Origin: Eubacteriaceae bacterium
Lineage (GTDB): Bacteria; Bacillota; Clostridia; Eubacteriales; Eubacteriaceae
DNA length: 38,339 nt
Direction of reading: 5' to 3'
Assembly: GCA_028705955.1 (NCBI GenBank)
Contig: JAQWCN010000006.1
Location: 1-38,339, forward strand
Positions within the stretch are counted from its first letter, which is position 1, and each line of letters starts with the position of its first letter. The position numbers and the translations under genes were made by a program. This document shows, piece by piece, positions 1-7,869 of this stretch. Below the pieces are notes generated by a model that saw only the letters and a list, made by a program, of their open reading frames with translations, was not told where the DNA came from and made no database searches.

Positions 1-80
1 GGGCTTTCCCCGCTTTTGTCCGCTTTTTGTCTTGCGACAGTCGGCTTTCTTTGACCGTCTCTCTTTGAGACAACTTCTAT

Positions 81-109
81 CTTTTAACAAACAGCTTTGT
101 GTCTGTCAA
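81..109 (-). promoter_or_regulatory. Promoter P3, third of three leftward promoters
   Basis: On the minus strand this reads TTGACA, 17 bases, then TAAAAG. The -35 is perfect but the -10 matches only four of six bases, so this is the weakest of the three. It lies 94 bases downstream of P2. The regular phasing of three identical -35 boxes is the main support. Confidence 0.55.
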
Positions 110-174
110 GCTCTTTTTTAATTTCTTTTTTCATGCTTGCTTTGAAGTCGTTTCCCTTACGAGACAGTAAATAT

Positions 175-203
175 ATTCTACTAAAGATGATAGCTTCTGT
201 CAA
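175..203 (-). promoter_or_regulatory. Promoter P2, second of three leftward promoters
   Basis: On the minus strand this reads TTGACA, 17 bases, then TAGAAT. It has a perfect -35 and a good -10, and lies 95 bases downstream of P1. Confidence 0.75.
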
Positions 204-269
204 GTCCTTTATTCAATACTTTTGAACTTTTCATCTTCTTTAGGACTGTCTGTTTGCGACAGCTAGATT

Positions 270-298
270 AGTATACCTTAATCAAATGGCTGTGTCAA
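270..298 (-). promoter_or_regulatory. Promoter P1, first of three leftward promoters
   Basis: On the minus strand this reads TTGACA, a 17-base spacer, then TATACT. The -35 is a perfect sigma-A consensus and the -10 matches five of six bases. It points left, away from nfnB, and lies just beyond that cluster's terminator. Confidence 0.8.
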
Positions 299-312
299 CA
301 CTTTTATTTTAA

Positions 313-354
313 AATTGCCTTCTTAATTTATAGTATAAAATTAAGAAGGCAATT
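313..354 (-). terminator. Terminator after nfnB
   Basis: A perfect 17-base inverted repeat (313-329 with 338-354) encloses an 8-base loop. On the minus strand it is followed by a short T/A-rich tail (TTTAAAAT). It lies 17 bases beyond the nfnB stop codon and ahead of promoter P1, so it separates the metabolic cluster from the promoters to the left. Confidence 0.75.
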
Positions 355-370
355 CTTAGAATACCATTGT

Positions 371-1753
371 TTATTTTGTCAAATATTGGTCGATTGCTGT
401 TGCAGCTTTTTTACCTGCTCCCATTGCCAGGATGACCGTTGCTGCCCCGGATACTGCGTCTCCTCCGGCAAAAATGCCTTCCCGTGAGGTTTGTCCCGTC
501 TCTTCATCAGCAACAATGCATTGCCGTTTGTTAATCACAAGACCCTTTGTCGTCCCTGCGATCAATGGGTTTGGTGATGTTCCCAATGCCATAATCACAG
601 CATCCACTTCGATGTCATATTCACTGCCTGGTATTTCAACCGGACGCCGTCTTCCTGAATCATCCGGTTCGCCCAGTTCCATTTTGATCACTCTCAACCC
701 TTTCACCCAGCCATCATCCCCAACGAGTACTTCTGTGGGATTGGTCAGTAAATGGAATTGAATGCCTTCTTCTTTGGCATGGTGGACTTCTTCTACCCGG
801 GCTGGCAGTTCTACTTCACTCCGGCGGTAGACAATATGGGTTTCTGCGCCGAGGCGAAGTGCTGTTCTGGCTGAATCCATGGCCACATTGCCGCCTCCAA
901 CGACTGCGATTTTCTTTCCTCTAAAAATAGGGGTGTCGTAATCTTTAAAGGCCTTCATCAAATTGTTTCGGGTTAAATATTCATTGGCGGAAAAAACGCC
1001 GTTGGCTAATTCACCGGGAATGTTCATAAAGCGGGGTAACCCTGCTCCTGATCCGATAAATACCGCGTCAAATCCTTCTTTATCCAGCAATTCATCAATG
1101 GTGGTTGCTTTTCCGATAACCACGTCGGTTTCAATTTTGACTCCCCGTTTTTCAACGTTGGCCACTTCTTTGGCCACCACTTTGTCTTTTGGCAGACGGA
1201 ACTCCGGAATGCCATAAACCAATACACCTCCGGCTTCATGGAGGGCTTCAAAAATGGTGACATCATACCCTTTTTGGGCAAGATCTCCGGCACAAGTCAG
1301 ACCTGCCGGGCCCGATCCAATGACTGCAACCTTTTTATTCTTCTGTTCAATATCAAATTGTGGTGTGATGTTGTTGGCCATTGCCCAATCGGCTACAAAA
1401 CGTTCCAGCTTGCCGATGGCCACCGGTTCTCCCTTGATGCCCAAAACGCAAACGCCTTCGCATTGGCTTTCCTGGGGGCAAACCCGGCCGCAGACGGCAG
1501 GAAGTGCTGATGATTCAGCAATGACTGCTGCCGCATCCGCAAATTGTTTTTCTGCCACACAGTGGATAAAACGGGGAATATCAATGGATACCGGACAGCC
1601 TCCGACGCACCGGGGCTTTTTGCAGTTCAGGCAGCGTCCAGCCTCCGCTACCGCCTCTTCTTCATTATAGCCATAGCATACTTCTTCAAAGTTTGTTGCC
1701 CGGATTTTTGGATCCTGTTCACGAACTGGGACTCTTTCAGCTTTTTTTGTCAT
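371..1753 (-). CDS. nfnB: NfnB-type flavoprotein, NADPH site (GltA/SudA family)
   Basis: A 460-residue protein of the glutamate synthase small-subunit family. The N-terminus carries two cysteine groups for [4Fe-4S] clusters: C41, C44, C49, C53 and C88, C92, C98, C102. A first dinucleotide fold follows (GSGPAG, about 146-151, FAD) and a second GxGxxA-type fold (GGGNVAMDSA, about 286-295, NADPH). Length and layout fit the large subunit of the NADH-dependent reduced-ferredoxin:NADP+ oxidoreductase, which bifurcates electrons at its FAD. The same family includes stand-alone glutamate synthase-like and sulfide dehydrogenase subunits. The NfnA-like partner directly upstream, with start and stop sharing one base (TAATG), favours Nfn. 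The protein is cytoplasmic, and the gene is the last before the terminator at 313-354. Confidence 0.85.
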   Translation of the reverse strand: MTKKAERVPVREQDPKIRATNFEEVCYGYNEEEAVAEAGRCLNCKKPRCVGGCPVSIDIPRFIHCVAEKQFADAAAVIAESSALPAVCGRVCPQESQCEGVCVLGIKGEPVAIGKLERFVADWAMANNITPQFDIEQKNKKVAVIGSGPAGLTCAGDLAQKGYDVTIFEALHEAGGVLVYGIPEFRLPKDKVVAKEVANVEKRGVKIETDVVIGKATTIDELLDKEGFDAVFIGSGAGLPRFMNIPGELANGVFSANEYLTRNNLMKAFKDYDTPIFRGKKIAVVGGGNVAMDSARTALRLGAETHIVYRRSEVELPARVEEVHHAKEEGIQFHLLTNPTEVLVGDDGWVKGLRVIKMELGEPDDSGRRRPVEIPGSEYDIEVDAVIMALGTSPNPLIAGTTKGLVINKRQCIVADEETGQTSREGIFAGGDAVSGAATVILAMGAGKKAATAIDQYLTK

Positions 1754-2640
1754 TACGCTTCACCTCCGCATTGTCCGCATCCGCCATGATGCGTATCCCC
1801 TTCTTTTAATTTGAGCATTGCCCGTCCTTCTTCTGTTTTGTATAATGTCTGGCGTTTCATCGCCTGATCAAAATCCACCAGATTTCCGGCAAATTCCGGG
1901 CCATCCACACAAGCGAATTGAACTTTTCCTCCAACCATGAGGCGGCAGGCCCCGCACATTCCTGTGCCATCCACCATAATGGGGTTCATGCTGACAATCG
2001 TGGGAATCCCTAATTTTTGTGTGAGCAAACAGGTGAATTTCATCATAATCATCGGGCCAATGGCAATACACTGGTCATAATGATTGCCTTCTGCAATCAG
2101 GTCTTCAATAACCTGGGTCACCATGCCATGACGGCCATAGCTTCCGTCATCTGTTGTAATGTAAAGATTGCCGGCGACCGCTTTCATTTCGTCTTCCAAA
2201 ATGACCAAGTCTTTATTTTTAGCTCCGACGATCACATCCACATCGACCCCATTTTGATGCAACCATTTAACCTGGGGATAAACCGGAGCTGTTCCCACAC
2301 CCCCGGCTACAAAAAGGATTTTTTTATCCATGAGATCCAAAAGATCTTCAGATAGAAATGCGGAGGGTTTGCCAAGTGGTCCGGTGACATCAGCAAAGGT
2401 ATCCCCTGTTTGAAGTGCCGCCATCTTGACCGTTGAGGCTCCCACTTCCTGGAAAACAATGGTGACCGTTCCCGCTTTTCTGTCGTAATCGCAGATGGTG
2501 AGGGGGATTCTTTCTCCTCTGTCATCCAGGCGGACGATCAGGAATTGCCCAGGCTGACAATGTGTTGCAACCCGGGGGGCTTCAATTTCCATGCGAACGA
2601 TGTTGTCTGCCAGCACCGCTGAATTCACTATTTTATACAT
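1753..2640 (-). CDS. nfnA: NfnA-type ferredoxin-NADP+ reductase subunit
   Basis: A 295-residue protein of the ferredoxin-NADP reductase/dihydroorotate dehydrogenase electron-transfer family. RIPLTI (44-49) is the FAD-binding motif and GGVGTAPVYP (113-122) the NAD-binding segment. Near the C-terminus D224, C229, C232 and C244 match the unusual one-Asp, three-Cys [2Fe-2S] site known for NfnA. An extra CxxC lies at the extreme C-terminus (GGCGQCGG). In the Nfn complex this subunit takes up NADH and passes electrons to the large subunit. AAGGAG precedes the ATG by about 10 bases. It follows ilvN by 35 bases and shares one base with nfnB. A pyrimidine-pathway PyrK role is unlikely because no pyrD is nearby. 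Confidence 0.85.
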   Translation of the reverse strand: MYKIVNSAVLADNIVRMEIEAPRVATHCQPGQFLIVRLDDRGERIPLTICDYDRKAGTVTIVFQEVGASTVKMAALQTGDTFADVTGPLGKPSAFLSEDLLDLMDKKILFVAGGVGTAPVYPQVKWLHQNGVDVDVIVGAKNKDLVILEDEMKAVAGNLYITTDDGSYGRHGMVTQVIEDLIAEGNHYDQCIAIGPMIMMKFTCLLTQKLGIPTIVSMNPIMVDGTGMCGACRLMVGGKVQFACVDGPEFAGNLVDFDQAMKRQTLYKTEEGRAMLKLKEGDTHHGGCGQCGGEA

Positions 2641-2675
2641 CCTGCATTTTCTCCTTTATCTCAAAACAATAGAAT

Positions 2676-3170
2676 TTAACAGCCAATCTGATGTTTCCCG
2701 CGTTGAAGGCCTGTGACCCCCGAACGCACGAATTCAATAATCCCATAAGGCTCAATCATGTTTAAAAAGGCATCGACCTTGCTTAAGGTTCCTGTAATTT
2801 CCAAAACCAGGCTTTCCTTGGCCACATCGACCACACTTGCCCGGAATAAATTGGAAATTTCCACAACCCTTGAACGGGTTTGATCGTTTGCTTTGACTTT
2901 AATGAAAACAAGTTCCCGGCGAATGGCTTCCCCTTGCTTAAGTTCAATCACCTTGATGACATTAATGAGTTTGTTAAGCTGCTTTTTAATTTGTTCCAAA
3001 GTCTGCTCATCGGCGGTCACCGTCATGGTGATCCTGGAAAAATTATCATCCTGGGTGGTTCCAACAGTTAAACTGTCGATGTTGTAGCCCCGTCTGGCAA
3101 AGAGTCCTGAAATTCTGGCCAATACCCCAAAGTTATTTTCAACTAATAGTGAGAGACAATGTCTTTCCAT
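2676..3170 (-). CDS. ilvN: Acetolactate synthase regulatory (small) subunit
   Basis: A 164-residue protein with an N-terminal ACT domain (about residues 4-75, opening with SLLVENNFGVLARISGLF) and a C-terminal domain found in AHAS small subunits. It binds branched-chain amino acids (valine in characterised enzymes), gives feedback inhibition, and stimulates the catalytic subunit IlvB. A GGAGGG ribosome-binding site overlaps the end of ilvB, whose stop is 12 bases upstream, so the pair is translated from one message. The length is normal for the family. The ilvH name is equally used for this subunit. Confidence 0.92.
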   Translation of the reverse strand: MERHCLSLLVENNFGVLARISGLFARRGYNIDSLTVGTTQDDNFSRITMTVTADEQTLEQIKKQLNKLINVIKVIELKQGEAIRRELVFIKVKANDQTRSRVVEISNLFRASVVDVAKESLVLEITGTLSKVDAFLNMIEPYGIIEFVRSGVTGLQRGKHQIGC

Positions 3171-3182
3171 AAGTACCCTCCT

Positions 3183-4820
3183 CTAAATATGAATAAAATC
3201 TTCATTGACCTGACATTCCACGAGGGTCGGCCCCGGCTGCGCCAGGGCATCCTTGATGGCATCCAGCGCTTCTTCATTGGTGGAGGCGCGGTAACCCTTG
3301 ATAGCATAGGCCTTTGCGATTTCCATAAAATCGACATCAAAATTAATATCTGTCCCGCTGTAATGATTCTTTCCATAATTATCATGCTGCTGCTGACGAA
3401 CCATTCCCAATTTATGATTGTTGATCATAATGATTTTAACCGGCAAGTGATGTTCCGCAATGACCCCCAGTTCTCCCATACACATCTGGAAAGAACCGTC
3501 CCCGCAAACGGCGAGAATCGTTTTGGGATGTTCCCGGGTGGCAAAAGCCACTCCTGCGGCAGCCGGTATAGCGTAAGCCATGGTTCCCAGCCCCCCGGAA
3601 GTAAAGAACCGGCGGTTTTTGATAATCTTAAAATACAAGGCGGCCCAAATTTGATTCAGACCCACATCGGCCACCAGAGTGGTGTCGTCCGGAACAATAT
3701 CCGACACGGCGTCAAACAGTAATTTGGGATTGATCCCATCGAGTTCCGTATTGGCGTCAAACAAAATCGGGAAATCTTCCCGGATCATCTCGATGGTTTT
3801 GAGCCAGTCCTGGGTATCTTTCTTGATATCTTTGCTCATGAGTTCCAGTAAAACGGTTTTAGCATCCCCAACGATGGGGATATTGGTATCATTAATATTT
3901 TTACCAATTTCTGCCGGATCAATATCGATATGAATCAATTCCATGTTGTTCATATTAGCCACATTGTTGGTGGTTCCCCGGTCACTCATCCGGGCCCCAA
4001 TACAAATACAAAGATCGGCATGTTCCATTATTTTATTGGAGTATTCAAAGCCATGACTTCCGACCACCCCGCAGTAGAGCGGATGGTCTTCCGGAAAGGC
4101 GCCGATTCCCATCAGAGTGGTGATTACTGGAATGCCGGTATCTTCCGCAAATTTGAGCAGTTCATCCTGGGCATAACTCAAACGCACACCCCCACCGGCA
4201 TAAATCACCGGCCGTTTACTGGATTTAATTTTCCGGATCGCCCGGCGCACCTGACCGGTGTGCCCTTCATAGGTCGGTTTATACCCTCGGATATTGACCT
4301 TATCGACAAATTTAACATTTTTAATGTTTTCTTCCTGGAGATCCCGGGGAATATCAATCAAAACCGGACCCGGCCGGCCGGTTGACGCAATATGAAACGC
4401 TTCCCGTATAATTCGGGGTAAATCCAGGGGATCTTTTACCAAATAAGAATGTTTGGTGAACGGTGTGGTGGCTCCAAAAATATCGGCTTCCTGAAAAGCA
4501 TCAGTCCCGATAAGATCCCGGTTAACCTGGCCGGTCAATGCCACAATTGGAATGGAATCGAGGTATGCGGTGGCAATCCCGGTAACCAGATTGGTCGCTC
4601 CGGGGCCGGATGTTGCCAGACAGACGCCCACCTTGCCGGATTCCCTGGCGTATCCACTGGCATAATGCGGTGCGGCCTGTTCGTTCCGTACCAGAATATG
4701 TTCGATGGATGACTGACGCAACGCTTCGTACATCGGCAGCAAGGCGCCGCCGGGATATCCAAAGATGGTTGTTACATTTTCTCTTTCCAGACATTTCCAT
4801 ATTAATTTTGCTGCAATCAT
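3183..4820 (-). CDS. ilvB: Acetolactate synthase catalytic (large) subunit
   Basis: A 545-residue ThDP enzyme that condenses two pyruvates to acetolactate, or pyruvate with 2-ketobutyrate, the first common step of branched-chain amino acid synthesis. The activating glutamate E47 sits in RNEQAAPH, and the ThDP/Mg site GDGSF...NN lies at about 440-468. An upstream in-frame extension to 4904 exists, but the start at 4820 is chosen because GGGGAG lies six bases before it and the protein then opens as its relatives do (MIAAKLIWKCLE). The extension would also overlap the upstream gene. The adjacent regulatory subunit marks it as the anabolic enzyme rather than the catabolic acetoin-pathway AlsS. 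No T-box or leader peptide is visible before it. It appears to be read through from upstream genes. Confidence 0.93.
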   Translation of the reverse strand: MIAAKLIWKCLERENVTTIFGYPGGALLPMYEALRQSSIEHILVRNEQAAPHYASGYARESGKVGVCLATSGPGATNLVTGIATAYLDSIPIVALTGQVNRDLIGTDAFQEADIFGATTPFTKHSYLVKDPLDLPRIIREAFHIASTGRPGPVLIDIPRDLQEENIKNVKFVDKVNIRGYKPTYEGHTGQVRRAIRKIKSSKRPVIYAGGGVRLSYAQDELLKFAEDTGIPVITTLMGIGAFPEDHPLYCGVVGSHGFEYSNKIMEHADLCICIGARMSDRGTTNNVANMNNMELIHIDIDPAEIGKNINDTNIPIVGDAKTVLLELMSKDIKKDTQDWLKTIEMIREDFPILFDANTELDGINPKLLFDAVSDIVPDDTTLVADVGLNQIWAALYFKIIKNRRFFTSGGLGTMAYAIPAAAGVAFATREHPKTILAVCGDGSFQMCMGELGVIAEHHLPVKIIMINNHKLGMVRQQQHDNYGKNHYSGTDINFDVDFMEIAKAYAIKGYRASTNEEALDAIKDALAQPGPTLVECQVNEDFIHI

Positions 4821-4839
4821 AGATTCTCCCCTCTGTAGA

Positions 4840-6009
4840 TTATTCTTCTCCACTACTCTTTCTATAAATGAAAAGTTTTCCCAAAAATGGTGTTTTAACC
4901 ACAATGGCTTTTTGCGGACACATTTCCTGACAACAGTAACACCGGATACACCGGTGGTAGTTGTACGTTGGAATTCGCCTTCCCCCTACTTCCCGAAAGG
5001 CGATGGCTTTTTCTTCCAGGGGACAGCTGGCGACACAAGCACCGCAACTAATACAGCGCTCTTTAATCACTACCGGCTTGCGGGTTAAAAAATTCCGCAC
5101 ATACTTCAGACGGCTCAGAGCGATGGTGTTTTCTGATTTAACCGGTATACGTTCCACGCTAAAATCCCGGTTAATCAATGATTTAAAATCATCTCCAAGC
5201 AACATGATCTGATCCTCGTCGCAAACGCCCAATCCTCTTTTGGCCCCAGCCACAATCGGCGGAACATAACTTGGATCCAGGGCAACCATCCGGGCGAAGG
5301 TAGCGTCAATTGCCACCGGGTCGTCGGACAGTATCAGGCAATTCATGGGAATGGGGGTCCCGGAAGCGGGACCGTTGCCTTCCATCGCGATAATACCATC
5401 CATAATGAACAACCGGGGCTTGAGCATCAGGTTTAAATCAACCAGCATATTTGAAAAAGTCAACGCATCCGGAAAACGGGCATGACTCGCGCCTTTGTTA
5501 AAACCGTATACGCAGCCGAACTGGTTTTTAATGGCTCCGGTTATCCGGGTCAATCCATGGGTTTTCATTTTTGACAAGCTGATAATCGCATCGGAATCAA
5601 TGACGGTCTGGGCCAGTTCAAAGGCTTTGGTGCTTTTTCCCTTTGGAAAGGCCACCGACTGCCCTTTTGAGAAAACGCCCAGCGGAATCCCATGGGCTTT
5701 GGCTACCCCGGCCAATCCAACGTCCTGGGCCACTTTTTCCGGTGCTCCCATTCCCGGGGAATCCCCATAGACCAACCGGGTACAGTTTGCCTCTTCCAAA
5801 AGACGGATAACCGCCTCAAAAACAGCCGGATGCGTGGTGCATCCGCTTTCCATTTTTTTACTGCGAAGCATATTGGGTTTAAGCAGTATTTTTTCTGAAG
5901 GGGCGACAAACTGACGGATCCCGCCCAAAATATCTACCCCTCTTTTAATCCCCTGATAAACCTGCTCCTTGTCGTAACTTTCACATCGGATGATAACAAC
6001 TTTTGACAT
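4840..6009 (-). CDS. DUF362 protein with C-terminal 2x[4Fe-4S] domain
   Basis: A 389-residue protein. The first ~300 residues match the DUF362 family (SKMKTHGLTRITGAIKN and DDPVAIDA are typical). The last ~70 hold two ferredoxin-type clusters, CISCGACVASCP and CIRCYCCQEMCP. DUF362-ferredoxin proteins are common in Clostridia and methanogens, but their reaction is not established. An electron-transfer role is inferred from the Fe-S clusters only. There is no signal peptide or membrane segment, so it is cytoplasmic. AGGAGA precedes the ATG. The gene lies 9 bases after cvfB and 19 bases before ilvB, so it is probably cotranscribed with both. Confidence 0.8.
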   Translation of the reverse strand: MSKVVIIRCESYDKEQVYQGIKRGVDILGGIRQFVAPSEKILLKPNMLRSKKMESGCTTHPAVFEAVIRLLEEANCTRLVYGDSPGMGAPEKVAQDVGLAGVAKAHGIPLGVFSKGQSVAFPKGKSTKAFELAQTVIDSDAIISLSKMKTHGLTRITGAIKNQFGCVYGFNKGASHARFPDALTFSNMLVDLNLMLKPRLFIMDGIIAMEGNGPASGTPIPMNCLILSDDPVAIDATFARMVALDPSYVPPIVAGAKRGLGVCDEDQIMLLGDDFKSLINRDFSVERIPVKSENTIALSRLKYVRNFLTRKPVVIKERCISCGACVASCPLEEKAIAFREVGGRRIPTYNYHRCIRCYCCQEMCPQKAIVVKTPFLGKLFIYRKSSGEE

Positions 6010-6018
6010 GCTTTTCTC

Positions 6019-6867
6019 CTATTTTCCTGTCTTGGTGCTTTTCATTCCCCCTGGTGTCAGCACAATTTTCCGTTCCCGAAGCAAATGCCCAATCGCTCTT
6101 TTGAACGCAGCTTTGCTCATGTCAAATTCCTTTTTAATGACTGCCGGCGGCGTTTTATCATTAAAAGGCAATGCTCCGCCAGCTGCTGTCAAACGGCTGT
6201 AGAGATGTCTCGCATCCTTGGAAATGGATTTATAACTCTGTTTATTGGGGCTCAGGGTCATTTTGCCATCCCGTTTACGCAACTCACTAACCCGGGCTTT
6301 AATCCTTTGTCCGCAATGAATTTCTTCATTCATTTCTTTTCTGGGAATTAACCCATGGTACTGATTGTCCACCGCCAGAAAAGCGCCAAGTTCCGGATTA
6401 ATCTGGTAAACATAGCCTTCAACCCAATCCCCGACATGGTACGGGCTTTCGGATTTCAATTCGTTGTAGACCTTCATGGTTGCACACAACCGTCCCGTTT
6501 TATCCAGATACAAATAAACCAGGTAATCCCGGCCCACCTGCACGCTGGCTGTTTGTTCGTGGAAAGGCAGGAACAAATCTTTTTCCAATCCCCAATCCAT
6601 AAAGGCGCCGATCTTTGTCACCGCCACCACTTTAAGCGGCCGGATTTCCCCCAATTCAATTTTAGGGTGCCTTAACGTCGCAATCGGCCGGTCAGAAGAA
6701 TCCCGGTACACAAACGCTTTGACTGTATCCCCAGCTTTGGCATTTTCCGGTGTTTCTTTTCCCGGAAGCAAAATGGTCTTCTCCGGTTTCGCTGGATCTG
6801 CCAAATACGGCCCGATCTTAGAGATGTGGTCGATGACCAAATCCTGAGTTTTTCCTATTTCTATCAT
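6019..6867 (-). CDS. CvfB/YitL-type S1 RNA-binding protein
   Basis: A 282-residue protein with S1-like OB folds in series (near residues 1-60, 70-135 and 140-205) and a C-terminal winged-helix region (about 220-282, including FDMSKAAFKRAIGHLLRE). This is the architecture of CvfB of Staphylococcus and YitL of Bacillus. CvfB binds RNA and affects virulence gene expression; the molecular target here is unknown. The ribosome-binding site is poor (AGAGAAAAA). The protein ends in a basic tail. It is preceded by a 28-base palindrome (6893-6920) that may set its expression apart from the genes upstream. Confidence 0.8.
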   Translation of the reverse strand: MIEIGKTQDLVIDHISKIGPYLADPAKPEKTILLPGKETPENAKAGDTVKAFVYRDSSDRPIATLRHPKIELGEIRPLKVVAVTKIGAFMDWGLEKDLFLPFHEQTASVQVGRDYLVYLYLDKTGRLCATMKVYNELKSESPYHVGDWVEGYVYQINPELGAFLAVDNQYHGLIPRKEMNEEIHCGQRIKARVSELRKRDGKMTLSPNKQSYKSISKDARHLYSRLTAAGGALPFNDKTPPAVIKKEFDMSKAAFKRAIGHLLRERKIVLTPGGMKSTKTGK

Positions 6868-6892
6868 TTTTTCTCTTTTCTGCTATTGCTAA

Positions 6893-6920
6893 AATCGGGA
6901 CTTGATATCAAGTCCCGATT
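6893..6920 (-). repeat. Perfect 28-base palindrome between genes
   Basis: The sequence is perfectly self-complementary, with 14-base arms meeting at 6906/6907. It lies between the stop of the coiled-coil gene (6933) and the start of the CvfB-like gene (6867). There is no run of T after it on either strand, so it is not a standard intrinsic terminator. It could be an mRNA-stabilising or processing hairpin, or a binding site for a dimeric protein. Confidence 0.7.
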
Positions 6921-6932
6921 CCCCTCAATCAG

Positions 6933-7382
6933 CTATTTAATTTCTTTTAATTCTTTTCGGTTGGTTTCAATTTGATCATTGAGTTCTTTCAGTTCAACCT
7001 GAAGATTGTACAAAATCTTATCCGAATAATGCTGCGTTCCAATCCGGATTTCCTTGGCTTGGGTTTGAGCATTCTCAATAATGATCTCTGCCTGAGTGTT
7101 GGCTGTCCGGGTGATTTCATTCGTATCGATCATTTCCCGAAGCTGCTTTTCCGCATTGTTTTTAATGCGGTCCGCATTGGCCTGGGCTTCAAATAAAATC
7201 TGTTTTTTTTCGGCCACAATTTTTTTGGACTCTGCCAGTTCTGCCGGCAATTCCTGCTTGATTTCATCAATGATTTCAAGCATTTCCTCCGGAACAATCA
7301 TCGCTTTGGATGAAAAGGGAACCGAATTTCCCTTGTCGATCAAATCTTCCATTTCTTTTAGTAAATCCAAAATTTTTGTCAT
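6933..7382 (-). CDS. Coiled-coil protein of unknown function
   Basis: A 149-residue protein without recognisable catalytic motifs. After a short N-terminal segment, residues ~35-149 are almost continuous charged helix rich in K, E, Q and A, as in DivIVA-like or V-ATPase stalk-like coiled coils. It has no signal peptide, no membrane segment and no cysteine. The start codon overlaps the end of coaD by four bases (ATGA), so translation is coupled. In many Clostridia a similar protein sits next to coaD, which points to a conserved neighbourhood but not to a function. A cell-division or cell-wall scaffold role, by likeness to DivIVA, is only a guess. Confidence 0.7.
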   Translation of the reverse strand: MTKILDLLKEMEDLIDKGNSVPFSSKAMIVPEEMLEIIDEIKQELPAELAESKKIVAEKKQILFEAQANADRIKNNAEKQLREMIDTNEITRTANTQAEIIIENAQTQAKEIRIGTQHYSDKILYNLQVELKELNDQIETNRKELKEIK

Positions 7383-7864
7383 GCCTTGCCTCCCATCCGC
7401 TTTGCCGCCGCATCCAATACCACCTCTGGCACCAAACCATCCAAAGACCCTCCGAAAGTCATCAGTTCCCTGATGGCTGATGAACTGAGTACGGAATACG
7501 CATTGTCAGCTGCCATATACAAGGTTTCCACCTCCGGTGCCAGCCGTTTATTAAAAAAATCCATTTGTTTTTCATATTCAAAATCACCGGATGAACGCAA
7601 TCCCTTAATGACAACCCGGGCGTTCTTCGCACGGACATACTCGGTTAATAATCCCTGGTACGCATCCACCATAACGTTGCTGTATTGTTTGGTGCTCTCT
7701 GTTAAAAAAGCGAGACGCTCCTTTTCAGAAAATAAATAATGTTTTTTGGGATTCTTCATTACGCAAACCCGGACTTCTTCAAAAACCCGGGATGCTCTTT
7801 TAATAACATCCACGTGTCCCAGCGTGACCGGATCAAAACTCCCCGGATACACCGCAATGGTCAT
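7379..7864 (-). CDS. coaD: Phosphopantetheine adenylyltransferase
   Basis: A 161-residue enzyme that adenylates 4'-phosphopantetheine to dephospho-CoA, the fourth step of CoA synthesis. It has the nucleotidyltransferase signature GSFDPVTLGHVD near the N-terminus and SSSAIREL (the ISSTxxR motif) near the C-terminus. KGLRSSGDFEYE is also characteristic. The start at 7864 is chosen over a longer in-frame one at 7945 because GGGGAG precedes it, the protein then begins as its family does (MTIAVYPGSFDP), and the longer form would run into rsmD. The rsmD-coaD order is standard in Firmicutes. Confidence 0.95.
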   Translation of the reverse strand: MTIAVYPGSFDPVTLGHVDVIKRASRVFEEVRVCVMKNPKKHYLFSEKERLAFLTESTKQYSNVMVDAYQGLLTEYVRAKNARVVIKGLRSSGDFEYEKQMDFFNKRLAPEVETLYMAADNAYSVLSSSAIRELMTFGGSLDGLVPEVVLDAAAKRMGGKA

Positions 7865-7869
7865 ACAAA

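Larger units (their letters stand above)
1..370. other. Gene-free left edge with leftward promoters
   Basis: No credible coding region is visible in these 370 bases. On the minus strand the stretch holds three well-spaced TTGACA promoters and then, from about base 75 to base 1, a purine-rich leader containing a short GTCTC/GAGAC hairpin (near 57-72). The block between 300 and 370 holds the terminator of the nfnA-nfnB cluster. Several short copies of GACAG/CTGTC occur, partly because the -35 boxes themselves read TGTCAA on the plus strand. The arrangement suggests a stable-RNA operon starting just left of the window, but no rRNA or tRNA sequence is inside it. Confidence 0.6.

Noticed and set aside
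1-370. A repeat array or CRISPR, suggested by recurring CTGTC/GACAG.
   Set aside because: The repeats are short and irregular, and several are explained by the three TTGACA boxes (TGTCAA on the plus strand).
4821-4904. A 28-residue extension of IlvB.
   Set aside because: It overlaps the upstream gene, is unlike the family, and GGGGAG sits right before the start at 4820.
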